Source of the DNA: Thermoleophilia bacterium
GTDB lineage: Bacteria > Actinomycetota > Thermoleophilia > RBG-16-64-13
Reading direction: 5' to 3'
Length of the DNA: 64,000 nucleotides
Assembly: GCA_027493445.1 (NCBI GenBank)
Contig: JAOSKU010000001.1
Coordinates: 4,355,845-4,419,844, forward strand
In this document: piece by piece, positions 35,487 to 45,283 of the stretch
Position numbering within the stretch: the stretch's first letter is position 1
How the letters are laid out: each line of letters starts with the position of its first letter
Translations under genes and position numbers: made by a program
The notes under the pieces: generated by a model
Databases searched by the model: none
Told to the model about the DNA's origin: nothing
Seen by the model: the letters and a program-made list of their open reading frames with translations, nothing else

Positions 35487-37632
35487 CAGGCGTCCTCTGT
35501 GGTGGAGGCCAGCACCAGCGTCTCGGCCTGGAGTTGGACGAGCTCATCAAGCGGGATGTGACAGTAGATGCGGTGGCTGCCCTCGCCGTGCCGCCACGGC
35601 GGCTCGTGTTCGCGACAGATGTCTCCGAGAAAGCGCGGGCAGCGCGTGTGGAAGCGGCAGCCGGACGGGATGTCCATGGCGCTGGGCACGTTGCCCCGCA
35701 GGCGGATGGGCGTCTGCTTGACGTCGGGGTCGGCCACCGGGACTGCCGAGAGCAGCGCCTCGGTGTAGGGGTGGAAGGGAGGCGTGAGCACGGTCACAGC
35801 GTCGCCCAGCTCCATCACGCGGCCGACGTAGACTACGGCGATGGTGTCCGAGAGGTGCTGAACGGCGGAGAGGTCGTGCGATATGAAGACGTACGAGGTG
35901 CGCTGCTCCACCTGGAGCTTCATCAGCAAGTTCATCAGCGAGCCCTGGACCGACACGTCGAGCGAGGAGATGGGCTCGTCGCAGAGGATGAGGTCGGGCT
36001 CGGCGGCGAAGGCTCGGGCGATGGCCACCCGCTGCTTCTCGCCCCCGCTGAGCTCGTTCGGCAGCCGATCGTAGTAGCCGGCGGGCAGGCTGACCGCTTC
36101 GAGCAGCTCCCTGGCGCGCGTCGCGGCCTCTGTCCGGCCCATTCCGCCGAGCAGCACCAGCGGTCGGCTGATGGCATCGCCCACGGTCCGAGTGGGATTC
36201 AAAGAGGCGTCGGGGTTCTGGAACACCATCTGGATCTCCTTGAGCACGCCGCGCTTGCGGCTTTCGGCGGCGGGCTCCAGCTTGCGGCCGTGCAGGCGGA
36301 TCTCCCCCTCGGTGGCCGGAGTGAGCCCGACGATCGCCCGGGCCACCGTGGTCTTGCCGCTTCCGCTCTCTCCCACCACACCGAGCGTCTGCCCTTCGCA
36401 AACGGTGAGACTGACCCCGTCGACCGCCCGGATGGCGCGATGCCGCCGCCGGCCGGGCAGAAAGCCCTCTCCCGGCCCCTTGAAGTATGTCTTGACGTCG
36501 TCGACCTCCACCAGGGGCGCGCCGTCGCCCGAACACGACCTCAGCTCGGTCAGCGCTTCCGTGGCCGCTCCCAGGCGCTCGGCCGGCGTGGGTACGATCC
36601 GCCACCTGATGCAGGCCGAGGAATGGCCCTCCCCGACCGGGTCGAGTGGTGGCCGGGCCGCGCGACACGCGTCCCGGACGAAGCTGCAGCGGGGTGCGAA
36701 GATACATCCTGGTGGCAGCTCGTCCAGGTGCGGAATGGACCCCGGGATGGTCACCAAGGACCGCTTCTCGGGCGAGCGGTCGAAGTGGGGCACGCAGCCC
36801 AGCAGATCCAAGGTGTAGGGATGGAGCGGTCGCTGGAAGAGCTCCCTCAGCGAAGCTTGCTCCATGAACTCTCCGGCGTACATGACCCCTACCCGGTCGC
36901 AGATCTTGGTGACTACGCCCAGGTCGTGGGTGATGTACACGATGGCGGAGTCGAACTCGCGCTTGAGCTCGGCCACCAGGTCGAGCACCACAGCCTGGGT
37001 GGTCACGTCGAGGGCGGTGGTGGGCTCGTCCATGATCAGCAGCGCCGGGTTGGTCATCAAGGCCATGGCGATGACGCAGCGCTGCAGCATGCCCCCCGAC
37101 AGCTGGTGGGGATAGCGGCGCATGACCGCCTCGGGATCGGGCATGGCCACCTTGGCGAGCATCTCCGTCACCCGGGTCATGGCCGCTCCCCGGTCCATGC
37201 CCAGGTGCAGGCGGGCCACCTCGGCCAGCTGCTTCCCGATGAGGATCGACGGGTTGAGGGCGGTGAGCGGGCTCTGATAGACCACACCGATGCGCGAACC
37301 CCATAGGGCGCGCAACTCCTTGCGGGAAAGGTCGAGCAGCTCAACGCCGTTCAACCGCACGCTCCCGCCGGTCACCCGGCCGTTCGAAGCAAGGTAGCGG
37401 ATGGCCCCCATCGCCAGCGTCGACTTGCCTGAACCTGACTCACCCACGATGCCGAAGCTCTCGTGCTCTCGCACTTCCAGGGAGACGTTCCGGACGGCCG
37501 GCAGGATGCCCGTTTCGGTCTCGTATTCGATGCTGAGGCCCTCCACCTCCAGCACTGGGGGCGTGCAGCGATGCCAGGGGCCTCGGTGGTGCGGGCGGGG
37601 GTCGTCGCGGCGTGCATGCCGGCCGGGCCCAT
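35486..37632 (-). CDS. Fused dipeptide-type ABC transporter ATPase (DppD-DppF) (one frameshift)
   Basis: About 715 residues with two complete ABC ATPase domains in one chain. The first has Walker A GESGSGKSTLA, signature LSGGMLQR and Walker B LLIMDEPTTALD. The second has GESGSGKTTVA, LSGGEKQR and LILCDEPISSLD. Each is followed by the Cys-bearing oligopeptide-type tail (PPGCIFAPRCSFVRDAC and PSGCRFHTRCPRFLGDIC). I place the start at ATG 37632 because it overlaps the permease stop as TGATG. A missing base at the run 37557-37561 then joins it to the first domain (AARPPVLEVEGLSIEY). Fused DppDF proteins are known but less usual than separate ones. Confidence 0.88.
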
Positions 37633-38542
37633 CAGCTCCTGCCCCCTCCGGGGAGCATGACCTGTCGCAGGCCATCGGACATCAGGCTGGTGGCGATCAC
37701 CAGAAGGGCGATGGTGCCGGCCGGAAAGAGCAGGGTCCAGGGCGCGATGGCGAAGAAGTTGCGGGCTTCATTGATCTGCAAGCCCCAGTCGGGGGAGGGG
37801 GTTGTACACCCAAGCCCAGGAATCCCAGCGAGGCGACCAGGAAGATGGAGTACGAGAAGCGCATGGAGGTCTCCACCAGCAGGGGGGGGAGCGAGTTGGG
37901 GAGGATCTCGCGGAAGAGCACATAGCTGCGTCGCTCGCCGCGCACCCGGGCAGCCTCGACGAACTCCTTCGTCTTGAGGTCCAGCACCATACTGCGCACC
38001 ACCCGGGCGATCATCGGCACGTAGAGGATGGTGACCACCAGAACGAGGTTGAGGTTGGAAGGGCCCACGCTGCTCAGCAGGACCAGCGCGAGCAGCAGGG
38101 AAGGGAACGACAGCAGCACGTCGAGCAACCGCATGATCACCTCGTCGGCGAGTCCTCCGGCGTAGCCGGAGGCGAGACCGATGGCGGTGCCGATGAGCGC
38201 CGCCAGCAGCGTGCCTGTGCCGCCCAGCAGGAAGATGTTGCGCGAGCCTACGACGATGCGGCTGAGGATATCCCGGCCGAACTGATCGGTGCCGAACGGG
38301 TGCTGCACGGTCGGCGACTGCAGCCGCACTTTCACGTCCTGGGCTTGGTAGTCGTAAGGGGCCACGTAGGGGCCGAAGACGGCGAGCAGGAGGAAGAAGC
38401 AGAAGACGATCAGCCCGACGAGGGCCGCCGGGCGGCGCACGAGCCGTCGCCAGACCAGGCGCCTGGTGCTGGGGCGTTGCCCGCGCGGCTGCGGCGCCGG
38501 ATCTCCGCTGATACCCTCGACGGTGACGTTCCGCTCGCTCAC
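37632..38542 (-). CDS. dppC: Dipeptide-type ABC transporter permease (DppC type) (one frameshift)
   Basis: About 303 residues with six predicted helices. RRLVRRPAALVGLIVFCFFLLLA is the first membrane segment in two parts, and HPFGTDQFGRDILSRIVVGSR is the DppC/OppC mark. The EAA loop reads KTKEFVEAARVRGERRSYVLF. The frame breaks at the run 37797-37801. One added base gives QPPSPDWGLQINEAR and a natural end LPGGGRS with TGATG coupling to the ATPase gene. GTG 38542 is preferred since GGAAAGAGG lies just upstream, although an in-frame start at 38575 is open. Confidence 0.87.
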
Positions 38543-38649
38543 CGCGCCGTCCTCTTTCCTTTTCTCAAGTCGCACTGCGGCCCATCGTGCTGTGCACGGT
38601 CATGGTACAGGATGGATCCCCCCACGTTTCCTGCTATTTCCTGCGTGTG

Positions 38650-38677
38650 AAGGAGGGGGCCGGACGGCCCCCTCCTT
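38650..38677 (-). terminator. 13-bp hairpin between dppA and dppC
   Basis: AAGGAGGGGGCCG and CGGCCCCCTCCTT pair perfectly with a two-base loop, between the dppA stop and the dppC start. It probably causes partial termination so that the binding protein is made in excess, a common arrangement in such operons. Confidence 0.6.
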
Positions 38678-38731
38678 GCGTGCGTGTCGCCGGCATCCCG
38701 AAGGGCGGACGCTTTCGGCGGCCTCCGTCCG

Positions 38732-40345
38732 CTACTGTGCGAAGTAGGCCGATCCGAAGAGGGTCTGGGGCCAGTCGGGGGCCAGAACGATGCCTTCCAG
38801 GTTCGCCGGTTCGCCGGCGACCCCCTCGTTCACCATGAAGTTCATCATGGGAACCTGGTCCAGCAGAATCTGCTGGGCCTGCTTATAGAGGTCGGCGCGT
38901 TTGGCGGCGTCGAGCTCGACCACGATCTGCTTGGCCAGAGCGTCGAAATCGGGGTTCGACCAGCGCTGGTAGTTCCAGGTGGCGTCGCTGGTCAGGGCGA
39001 GCTGGAAGTAGGTGATCGGCGCCGCCCGGGTGCCCCAGTCCACGATGCTGAAGGCGGCCTGGTACCAGTTGTCTTCACCCTCTTCCGAGTAGAAGACGTC
39101 GGCCGGGACCTGCAGGATCTCCACGTCGATGCCGATCTGCTTCATCTGGGCCTGCCAGGCGGTCGCGATGGCCGGGATCACGTCCACCGACTGCGTGACG
39201 AGCTTGATCTTGACGCCGTCGGCGTAGCCCGCGTCGGCGAGCAATTGCTTGGCCTTGTCGGGATCGTAGGGGACGGGCTGGTCCAGGTAGTAGTCCGCGT
39301 AGCCGGGGCCGACCAGCGTGCCATTACCGGGGTCGGCCAGGCCGGGGGCGACCAGGTCGATGATCGCTTGGCGGTCGGTGCCGGCCATGATCGCCTGGCG
39401 GAACTCCAGCTTGCTTCCCGGTTCCACGTCGGTGCGGATCTGCAGCTCGAAGCAGTAGTTGGTGGGGGTGGAGATGGTCTTGAGGTCGGGGTTGGCTTCG
39501 ACCGTTTGCTTGAGCTCCGCGGTGAGGCCGCCCACCCAGTCGATCGAGCCGCCCTGCAGGCCCTCGATCTGGCCGGCCATGTCGGGAGAGTACACGAAGC
39601 GAAGCTCGTCGAGATAGGGCAGTTGGTTGCCCTGGTCATCGGTGCCCCAGTAGCTGGGGTTCTTCTTGAGGGTGGCGCCGCTCTCGGCGGTGACGGTGTC
39701 AAGCATGAAGGGGCCGGTCCCGATGAGCTCCTTGGTGGGGTCGACGTCCTTGCTGAGCATCAGGGTGCGGTAGTCGGTGAGCGATTTAGGGAACTCGCCG
39801 TCGGGCGTCTTCAGCGTGAAGGTCACGTGCGTGGGGTCGTCGGCCGTGATGGTGTCGATGTTGGCGTAGACCTGCACCATGGCGGAACCCAGCTCGGGGT
39901 CACGCAGACGATCCATGGTGTAGACGACGTCGTCCGCGGTGAAGGGGCTGCCGTTGCTGAAGGTGACCCCGTCCCGCAGCGTGAACGTCCACACTTGCCC
40001 GTCCTCGGAGCTCCACTCCGTGGCCAGCGTGGGTTGGAGGTTGAATTCCTGGTCGAGGGTGACCAGCTTCTCGAGCACGGCGTGCTGGAGCTGGATGTCG
40101 GCCGGGTTGCCGGCGAAGAGTGCCGGATCGAAGTCCGCGTTTCCCGGCTGGGTGGCCACCCTCAGGACGCCGCCCATCTGCGGGCCGGCGCCGCTGGTGG
40201 TCTCGGTGGAACCACCGGCGGCCGTCGTCTCGGTGCCGGTTTCGTCGCCCCCGCACCCTGCAGCGGCGACGGCCAGTACCAGGAGAGCCGCCAGAATGCC
40301 CAGGACAACGAGGACCCGGGCGTCGCGAGTTCGAACCATCTTCAT
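38732..40345 (-). CDS. dppA: Dipeptide-type ABC transporter substrate-binding lipoprotein
   Basis: A 537-residue family 5 binding protein. MKMVRTRDARVLVVLG leads a hydrophobic signal ending in the lipobox AVAAAGC, followed by a Thr-rich linker (TETTAAGGSTETTSGAG). The domain shows DGQVWTFTLRDGVTFSNGSPF, DDVVYTMDRLRD, IGTGPFML and NPSYWG. ATG 40345 follows GGAGT, with a strong promoter further upstream at 40461-40489. It heads the operon dppA-C-DF-B. It lies between MttB-family genes, so a methylated amine or peptide-like substrate is possible but unproven. Confidence 0.9.
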   Translation of the reverse strand: MKMVRTRDARVLVVLGILAALLVLAVAAAGCGGDETGTETTAAGGSTETTSGAGPQMGGVLRVATQPGNADFDPALFAGNPADIQLQHAVLEKLVTLDQEFNLQPTLATEWSSEDGQVWTFTLRDGVTFSNGSPFTADDVVYTMDRLRDPELGSAMVQVYANIDTITADDPTHVTFTLKTPDGEFPKSLTDYRTLMLSKDVDPTKELIGTGPFMLDTVTAESGATLKKNPSYWGTDDQGNQLPYLDELRFVYSPDMAGQIEGLQGGSIDWVGGLTAELKQTVEANPDLKTISTPTNYCFELQIRTDVEPGSKLEFRQAIMAGTDRQAIIDLVAPGLADPGNGTLVGPGYADYYLDQPVPYDPDKAKQLLADAGYADGVKIKLVTQSVDVIPAIATAWQAQMKQIGIDVEILQVPADVFYSEEGEDNWYQAAFSIVDWGTRAAPITYFQLALTSDATWNYQRWSNPDFDALAKQIVVELDAAKRADLYKQAQQILLDQVPMMNFMVNEGVAGEPANLEGIVLAPDWPQTLFGSAYFAQ

Positions 40346-40694
40346 GATGTGGTTACTCCTTTTCCGTAGATCTCTCTCTTGTGTCCCGCGCAAGGCACGA
40401 CCTGTCGGCTGGGGGCGGCGCCGATGATCAGGCACCGCTGCTCCGTGCCTTCTGCGCCGGATACTATAGGCCAAGTTTGGCCGGTTCAAGCGCGGCGCCC
40501 CCAAGTCCACATATCGAGACAGATGTCGCACGGTTGGATCCTCTGCGAACGGGGCGAATATCCCTTCAGGCGGAGCGGCGCGACTATTTCCCACGACGGC
40601 CGGGAGTGGGGAGCCCTGATCGAAGTCCTCTCACCGAGACAGCAGCGACCGTAGCGTCCGACCCCGAGGAAGCATATTCGCTTCCGGCCCGATC
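40346..40694 (-). other. 349-base gap upstream of dppA
   Basis: It contains the dppA promoter and palindrome at 40461-40489. The rest (40490-40694) runs from the promoter back to the stop of the MttB copy 3 gene. I see no gene, terminator or repeat-family copy in it. Confidence 0.4.
40461..40489 (-). promoter_or_regulatory. dppA promoter with a palindrome in its spacer
   Basis: On the minus strand TTGAAC (40489-40484) and TAGTAT (40466-40461) are separated by exactly 17 bases. The spacer holds the palindrome GGCCAA-AC-TTGGCC (40482-40469). A protein bound there would sit between -35 and -10, so this looks like a controlled promoter for the dpp operon. Confidence 0.6.
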
Positions 40695-42155
40695 TCAGGC
40701 CGCCTCCGGCCTTGTGCCCTCCTTTCCAGCCGTGTGTTCCGCGATGATCGAGTCAAGAGCCCCGACCGTGGCTGGGTCGAGCGGCGCTGGCGACTCCGCG
40801 GCCAGTATCCTTTCGACGGTCTCGACGGCCGACGCCGTCAGGTCCTTCCGCCCGCCCGCGACCCACTTGTCGAACTTCCGCCGATCGAAGAGCGTGGGAT
40901 ACCATAGCTCCCCGAAGTGCTCCATGGTGTGGTCGGTCGTGAGGTAGTCACCGCCGATGCCCTGTTCCCTGATCAGGTCGAGGGGCAACGTGGTCGCGTC
41001 GATCTCCAGGGGTTTCATGATGGCGCGTACCCATCCGATCAGCTCGTCGCAGATGACCAGCTGGGCCAGGCTGTTCACCGACCCGGCTTCCATGTAGCCG
41101 ATATCGTGGATGATGTTCGAGCCTACCAGGGCCTCTGTGTACAGAGTGAGCGCCGCTTCCGCGGCGGCCTGTCCGTCGACTAGCTTGGAGTCCGTGGATC
41201 CGCCCAGCCCGAAATGGGGCACCCGATAGTGGCGGGCCATCTCGCCGGAGATGATGCGGTCCTCTGGGGCGGCGTATGAGGTGATCATGCTCTTCATGTC
41301 CATGACGCCGGTGATACCCCCGCTGATGGCCACGGGGGCGCCTTCCCGTGCCAGCTGGGCCACCAGCAGACCCACGAGCTCGCCGGCCAGGCCGACGACG
41401 GTCGAGCCGGGTGGGATCACCGGGCCCATGAGCCCGGGAAGGACGGGGGCGACGTACGCGAACGGCACCCCGTGTTCCGCACAGAAGAGGGCCTTCTCGA
41501 GCTCCTCGTACTCCTGGCGCAGGGGGTTGGTCACGTTCACGTAGACCATGGCCCGGGGCCGCGTCAGCCGTTCCGTCTCGCCGCCTACCACGGCCTCTTG
41601 CATGGCCATCATGACCGGGACGTCGGACGGGTTCGGCGTCACAAGCAGCATGGGCTTGGTGCAGCCCTCGAGCATGGCCTTGTACTGGCGGAGGTAGGCC
41701 ACTTTGGGGTCGAGATCCCAGGGGAGGAAGAGGGACATGAGGAAGTCGAAGTTCGGCAGGGCCTCCACTACCCGGGCGCCCTCGGCCACGTCGGCCAGGC
41801 AGCCGTGGCGCCGGTCCCAGGTGCGGTGATCGAGGATGAAGGGCGTCTCGGAACCGGTTCCGAAAAAGACCCGATCCTCGCCCGCCGGCATGACCGGTTC
41901 ACCGGCTCGATCGTGCAGGACGATGGTGCTTGGTGCCAGCGCGAGCGCTGATTCGATGAGCTCCCCCGGTATGCGGGCCCGGTTACCCTCCACCGTGGCT
42001 CCGGCCTGAGCGAGGAGCCCCATGGCCCGCGGGTGGTTCAGCTCCACACCCACGTCCCCGAGGAGCTCGAGCACCGCCTCGTGCAACTGCCCGCATTGCT
42101 CGGGAGTGAGCTTGGCGAAGCGGATGCCACGCTGGCCTCTCAGAAACGATCTCAC
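40695..42155 (-). CDS. MttB-family corrinoid methyltransferase (copy 3)
   Basis: An intact 486-residue MttB-family protein without an in-frame TAG. The N-terminus is MRSFLRGQRGIRFAKLTPEQ; further landmarks are VGVELNHPRAMGLLAQAG, VFFGTGSETPFILDHRTW, FLMSLFLPWDLDPKVAYL and GGSTDSKLVDGQAAAEAAL. It resembles copy 2 (33077) over its whole length and differs from copies 1 and 4. GTG 42155 follows GGAAGGAGGGG. A corrinoid protein gene lies 98 bases upstream on the same strand. It probably demethylates a quaternary amine of a different type from copies 1 and 4. Confidence 0.9.
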   Translation of the reverse strand: MRSFLRGQRGIRFAKLTPEQCGQLHEAVLELLGDVGVELNHPRAMGLLAQAGATVEGNRARIPGELIESALALAPSTIVLHDRAGEPVMPAGEDRVFFGTGSETPFILDHRTWDRRHGCLADVAEGARVVEALPNFDFLMSLFLPWDLDPKVAYLRQYKAMLEGCTKPMLLVTPNPSDVPVMMAMQEAVVGGETERLTRPRAMVYVNVTNPLRQEYEELEKALFCAEHGVPFAYVAPVLPGLMGPVIPPGSTVVGLAGELVGLLVAQLAREGAPVAISGGITGVMDMKSMITSYAAPEDRIISGEMARHYRVPHFGLGGSTDSKLVDGQAAAEAALTLYTEALVGSNIIHDIGYMEAGSVNSLAQLVICDELIGWVRAIMKPLEIDATTLPLDLIREQGIGGDYLTTDHTMEHFGELWYPTLFDRRKFDKWVAGGRKDLTASAVETVERILAAESPAPLDPATVGALDSIIAEHTAGKEGTRPEAA

Positions 42156-42253
42156 GACTCCCCTCCTTCCGTCATCGAGAATGACCTCCGTCCTCTCATC
42201 GATCTCGCCTGCGCCTTGGATGCTCTACGTCGATTCGGCTGGTATTGGAGCTC

Positions 42254-42895
42254 TCAGGCCACCAGGGCCCCCAGCTCCTTGGCCACCTTGATGGCCGCCC
42301 CGGCGTCGGAGGCGTAGCCGTCGGCCCCGATCTGGTCGGCGTAGGCTTGAGTGACCGGGGCGCCCCCGATCAAGACCCGCACCCGTCCGCGCAGACCGGC
42401 CTTCTCGAGTTCCTCGATGGTGGCGGCCATCATGGGCATGGTGGTGGTGAGCAGGGCGCTCATGCCCAGGAAGTCGGCTCCGGTTTCTTCGGCCTTCTGG
42501 GCGAAGACGGCCGGGGCCACGTTGATACCCAGATCGATCACCTCGAAGCCGGCCGAGGAGAGCAGCATGGCCACCAGGTTCTTGCCGATGTCGTGCAGAT
42601 CGCCCTTGACCGTGCCCATGACGACCTTGCCGGAGACCTGCATGTCCCCTACGCCCAGGAGGGGCTTCAGGATCTCGAGGCCGGCCTCCATGGTCTTGGC
42701 CGCCCGCAGGACCTCGGGGATGAACATCTCCTCTTGCTCCATCTTAGCCCCCACGATGTCCATGGCGGCGATGAGGCCTTGCTGCAGGATCTGCTGGGCC
42801 GAGTGGCCCTGGTCCAGGGCCTGGGCGACCAGGGCCAGGACGGCCTCCTTCTTACCTTGCTCGACGTTCAGCTTGAGGTCCTCGAAAAGGGACAT
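42254..42895 (-). CDS. Corrinoid methyl carrier protein (MtbC/MtgC type)
   Basis: A 213-residue cobalamin-binding protein. The helical cap runs to about residue 85. The cobalt-binding motif is VKGDLHDIGKNLVAML, followed by VIDLGINVAPAVFAQK, SALLTTTMPMMAATIEEL and IGGAPVTQAYADQIGADGY. ATG 42895 follows GAAGGAGC. The longer frame upstream runs into the dispersed repeat copy and is not part of the protein. It is between MttB copy 3 and another corrinoid gene on the same strand. Confidence 0.92.
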   Translation of the reverse strand: MSLFEDLKLNVEQGKKEAVLALVAQALDQGHSAQQILQQGLIAAMDIVGAKMEQEEMFIPEVLRAAKTMEAGLEILKPLLGVGDMQVSGKVVMGTVKGDLHDIGKNLVAMLLSSAGFEVIDLGINVAPAVFAQKAEETGADFLGMSALLTTTMPMMAATIEELEKAGLRGRVRVLIGGAPVTQAYADQIGADGYASDAGAAIKVAKELGALVA

Positions 42896-42925
42896 GCGCG
42901 CTCCTTCATCTGCAGGGGGGTCATA

Positions 42926-42985
42926 GTGCTCGTTTCGAGACGAAGCCTTGGCTGCCGCGGCCGCACTGGGTGGCTCGATGCGGTT
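42926..42985. repeat. Partial copy of the dispersed repeat between two corrinoid genes
   Basis: GTGCTCGTTTCGAGACGAAG, CCTTGGCTGCCGCGGCCGCAC and CTCGATGCGG are, in short stretches, the same ordered boxes seen in the reverse complement of 10661-10824. The inner end is missing. It separates two corrinoid genes that would otherwise be adjacent. Confidence 0.5.
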
Positions 42986-42998
42986 TGGAGGCATCGAT

Positions 42999-43643
42999 TC
43001 AGACCAGCTCCTTGGCTACGGCCACGGCTTTGGTGGCGTCGATGGCCCAGCCGTCGGCCCCGATCTTGTCGGCGTACGACTGGGTGACGGGGGCTCCTCC
43101 CACCAGGACCCGTACACCAGAGCGCAGGCTGCGGGCTTCGAGCAGCTGTAGCGTCCTGCTCATGACCGGCATGGTGGTGGTGAGCATGGCCGACATGCCG
43201 AGGAGACCCGCGCCGTGTTCCGCGACCGCCTCCACGAAGGCCTCGGCGGTGACATCGTGTCCCAGGTCGACGACCTCGAAACCGGCGCCTGAGAGCATGA
43301 GGCCCACGAAGTTCTTGCCGATATCGTGCACGTCGCCCTGCACCGTGCCCAGGACGACCGTGCCGGCGCTGCGGGACGCGCCCTCGGAGAGGTGCGGCAG
43401 GAGCAGAGCCAATCCCTCCTGCATGGCCTCCGCCGACCAGAGCACGTCGGGGATGAAGACTTCGCCCCGGTCGAGCATGTCGCCCACCGAGGTCATGGCC
43501 GCGGTGAGCCCGTCGTTCAAGACGGTCTCCGGGTCCACGCCGGCTTCGAGAGCACGCCTGACGCCGGCGATCACCGGCTCGGGCTCGCCCTCTACCACCG
43601 CTTCGATGATCTCCTCGATGATCGCGTGTCTGGTCGTCGACAT
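42999..43643 (-). CDS. Corrinoid methyl carrier protein (second in tandem)
   Basis: A 214-residue protein with the helical cap AIIEEIIEAVVEGEPEPVIAG and the cobalamin motif VQGDVHDIGKNFVGLML. SAMLTTTMPVMSRTLQLLE and VGGAPVTQSYADKIGADGW follow. It is clearly a paralogue of the protein at 42254 but differs in the cap domain. ATG 43643 follows GGAGAGG. It is immediately downstream of MttB copy 4 on the same strand and is likely its partner, leaving the 42254 protein to pair with copy 3. Confidence 0.92.
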   Translation of the reverse strand: MSTTRHAIIEEIIEAVVEGEPEPVIAGVRRALEAGVDPETVLNDGLTAAMTSVGDMLDRGEVFIPDVLWSAEAMQEGLALLLPHLSEGASRSAGTVVLGTVQGDVHDIGKNFVGLMLSGAGFEVVDLGHDVTAEAFVEAVAEHGAGLLGMSAMLTTTMPVMSRTLQLLEARSLRSGVRVLVGGAPVTQSYADKIGADGWAIDATKAVAVAKELV

Positions 43644-43706
43644 GCTAGAAAGCCTCTCCGTTGGGCGTGGATGCGGGATGGTCTGGGCGCGGGGAGCGCA
43701 GCGCGG

Positions 43707-45179
43707 TCACGAGGGCGACCCCACTTTGGGTGAGGCTTTCAGAGCCGCCACCCGCTCTTCAGCCAGGGCGAGCAGCACCGGATCGAGGGTCGGCGGCCCT
43801 TCGGACTCGAGGATGGCTTGGACTTTCCGGCGCGCCTTCTCCCGTAGATCGAGCCCTCCGCATTCAACCCACCGGTCCCGGTTGTCACGGTTGAGCAAAC
43901 GGGGGCGCCACTGCCCGGGCCCCTTGCGCAGGTACCGGCGGGTGTGCGGATGGCGGAGATAGTGGCCCTTTGGCCCCACCTCGGCGATAACGTTCACCGC
44001 CAAGTCTTCATCCTGTACGGGGATGCCGGAGAGGAGCTTCTTGTTCATGGAGACGAACTCGTCGGTGATGACGATCTCTTCCAGGGCGCCGGTGAGACCG
44101 AAGCCCATGAAGCCTACATCGTGGTTGAGATTCGATCCCAGGAGCATAGAGAGCAGAGTGAGCTCGCCTACCTCCAGGCCCAGCTGGGCGTCGATGGCTT
44201 GGGAGTCGGTGCACCCCGAAATACCCCAGTTCGGGAGGCCGAGCCACTTGGCCATCTCGACCACCGTGAGGTAGTTCATGAAGCCCTCGACCGCCGCGTA
44301 CGAGGGCTGTCCAGACACCATGTCGAGGGTGCCCTGGTTCACGCCGAACATGAAGGGGGCGCCCGGGGCGCGGTGCTGGTGGAGTACGAGGCCCAGCAGG
44401 CACTCGGCCATCCCCTGCACCACGTGGCCCGCGCTGCTCACCGGGGACGTGGCGCCCAGCAGAGGGGCAGGTACGTAGGCCACCGGCACTCCGGCGTCGG
44501 CGCAGAGCAGCAGCTTGGCCACGCTTTCAGCAGGGTGCGACAGGGGGCTCACCGGTTCGACGTAGGCCAGGAAATACGGGCGCTCCCGCAGCTGATCGCG
44601 CCCGCCGCGCACGTCGGCTGCCACATCGATGATGACGCCCAGATCGATCTCGCTCTCAGCCACTATCACCAGCGGTTTGGTGCAGTTGCGCATCATGGTC
44701 AGGAAGGTGACGGCGTAGACGCCCCGCGGGTCGAGCTCGGTCGGATAGGCCCCCGACATCACGAAATCCATGTTGGGAAGCGCCTCGCAGACGCGGGCCA
44801 CCCGGGCGATGTCGTCCAGCCGGCTCGGGCGGTGCTCACCGGTGTGCGGGTCGTACTGCCACATGAGATCGGACCCGGTACCGAAGTAGACGTTGTGACC
44901 TCCCAGCTCCATGGCGGCGGCCCCGTCGCGGTCGTACAAGGTGAACGCGTTGGGAGCGCTGGAAAGGGCACGTTCGACGGCGGGCCGCGGCACTCTGACC
45001 AGGCCATCCGAGTCGAGAGAGCAACCGGCCTTCTGCAGAAGCCGCACGGCTTCATCATGTTGAACCGAAGCGCCCACGTCCGCGAGCACCCGCAGAGCAG
45101 CCTCGAAAATGCGCGTCTTCACATCGTCGCCGAGGTGGCTCAAGCGCACCGCGGGTGTGAATGGTGCTACATCGCTCAC
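43707..45179 (-). CDS. MttB-family corrinoid methyltransferase (copy 4)
   Basis: A 490-residue MttB-family protein with no internal TAG. It starts MSDVAPFTPAVRLSHLGDD and has VLADVGASVQHDEAVRLLQKAG, VYFGTGSDLMWQYDPHTGEH, FVMSGAYPTELDPRGVYAV and SGCTDSQAIDAQLGLE. These segments match copy 1 (23431) more than copies 2 and 3. GTG 45179 is preferred, with AGGAGAG six bases upstream. A strong minus-strand promoter lies about 105 bases upstream. It heads an operon with two corrinoid genes and MttB copy 3. Confidence 0.9.
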   Translation of the reverse strand: MSDVAPFTPAVRLSHLGDDVKTRIFEAALRVLADVGASVQHDEAVRLLQKAGCSLDSDGLVRVPRPAVERALSSAPNAFTLYDRDGAAAMELGGHNVYFGTGSDLMWQYDPHTGEHRPSRLDDIARVARVCEALPNMDFVMSGAYPTELDPRGVYAVTFLTMMRNCTKPLVIVAESEIDLGVIIDVAADVRGGRDQLRERPYFLAYVEPVSPLSHPAESVAKLLLCADAGVPVAYVPAPLLGATSPVSSAGHVVQGMAECLLGLVLHQHRAPGAPFMFGVNQGTLDMVSGQPSYAAVEGFMNYLTVVEMAKWLGLPNWGISGCTDSQAIDAQLGLEVGELTLLSMLLGSNLNHDVGFMGFGLTGALEEIVITDEFVSMNKKLLSGIPVQDEDLAVNVIAEVGPKGHYLRHPHTRRYLRKGPGQWRPRLLNRDNRDRWVECGGLDLREKARRKVQAILESEGPPTLDPVLLALAEERVAALKASPKVGSPS

Positions 45180-45283
45180 AGGTCTCTCCTGTCGTCGTCT
45201 GCGCCCACTGCGAGGTCCGAGCATTGGGAACCCCGCCTGCCAAGCAGATTGGCCCCGACCCTGATTGGTATGTAACCTTGACC

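Noticed and set aside
23431..45179. Pyrrolysine (in-frame TAG) in the MttB-family genes
   Set aside because: Each MttB frame was followed from start to end. Breaks are single-base shifts at G runs and not TAG codons, so these are non-pyrrolysine members.
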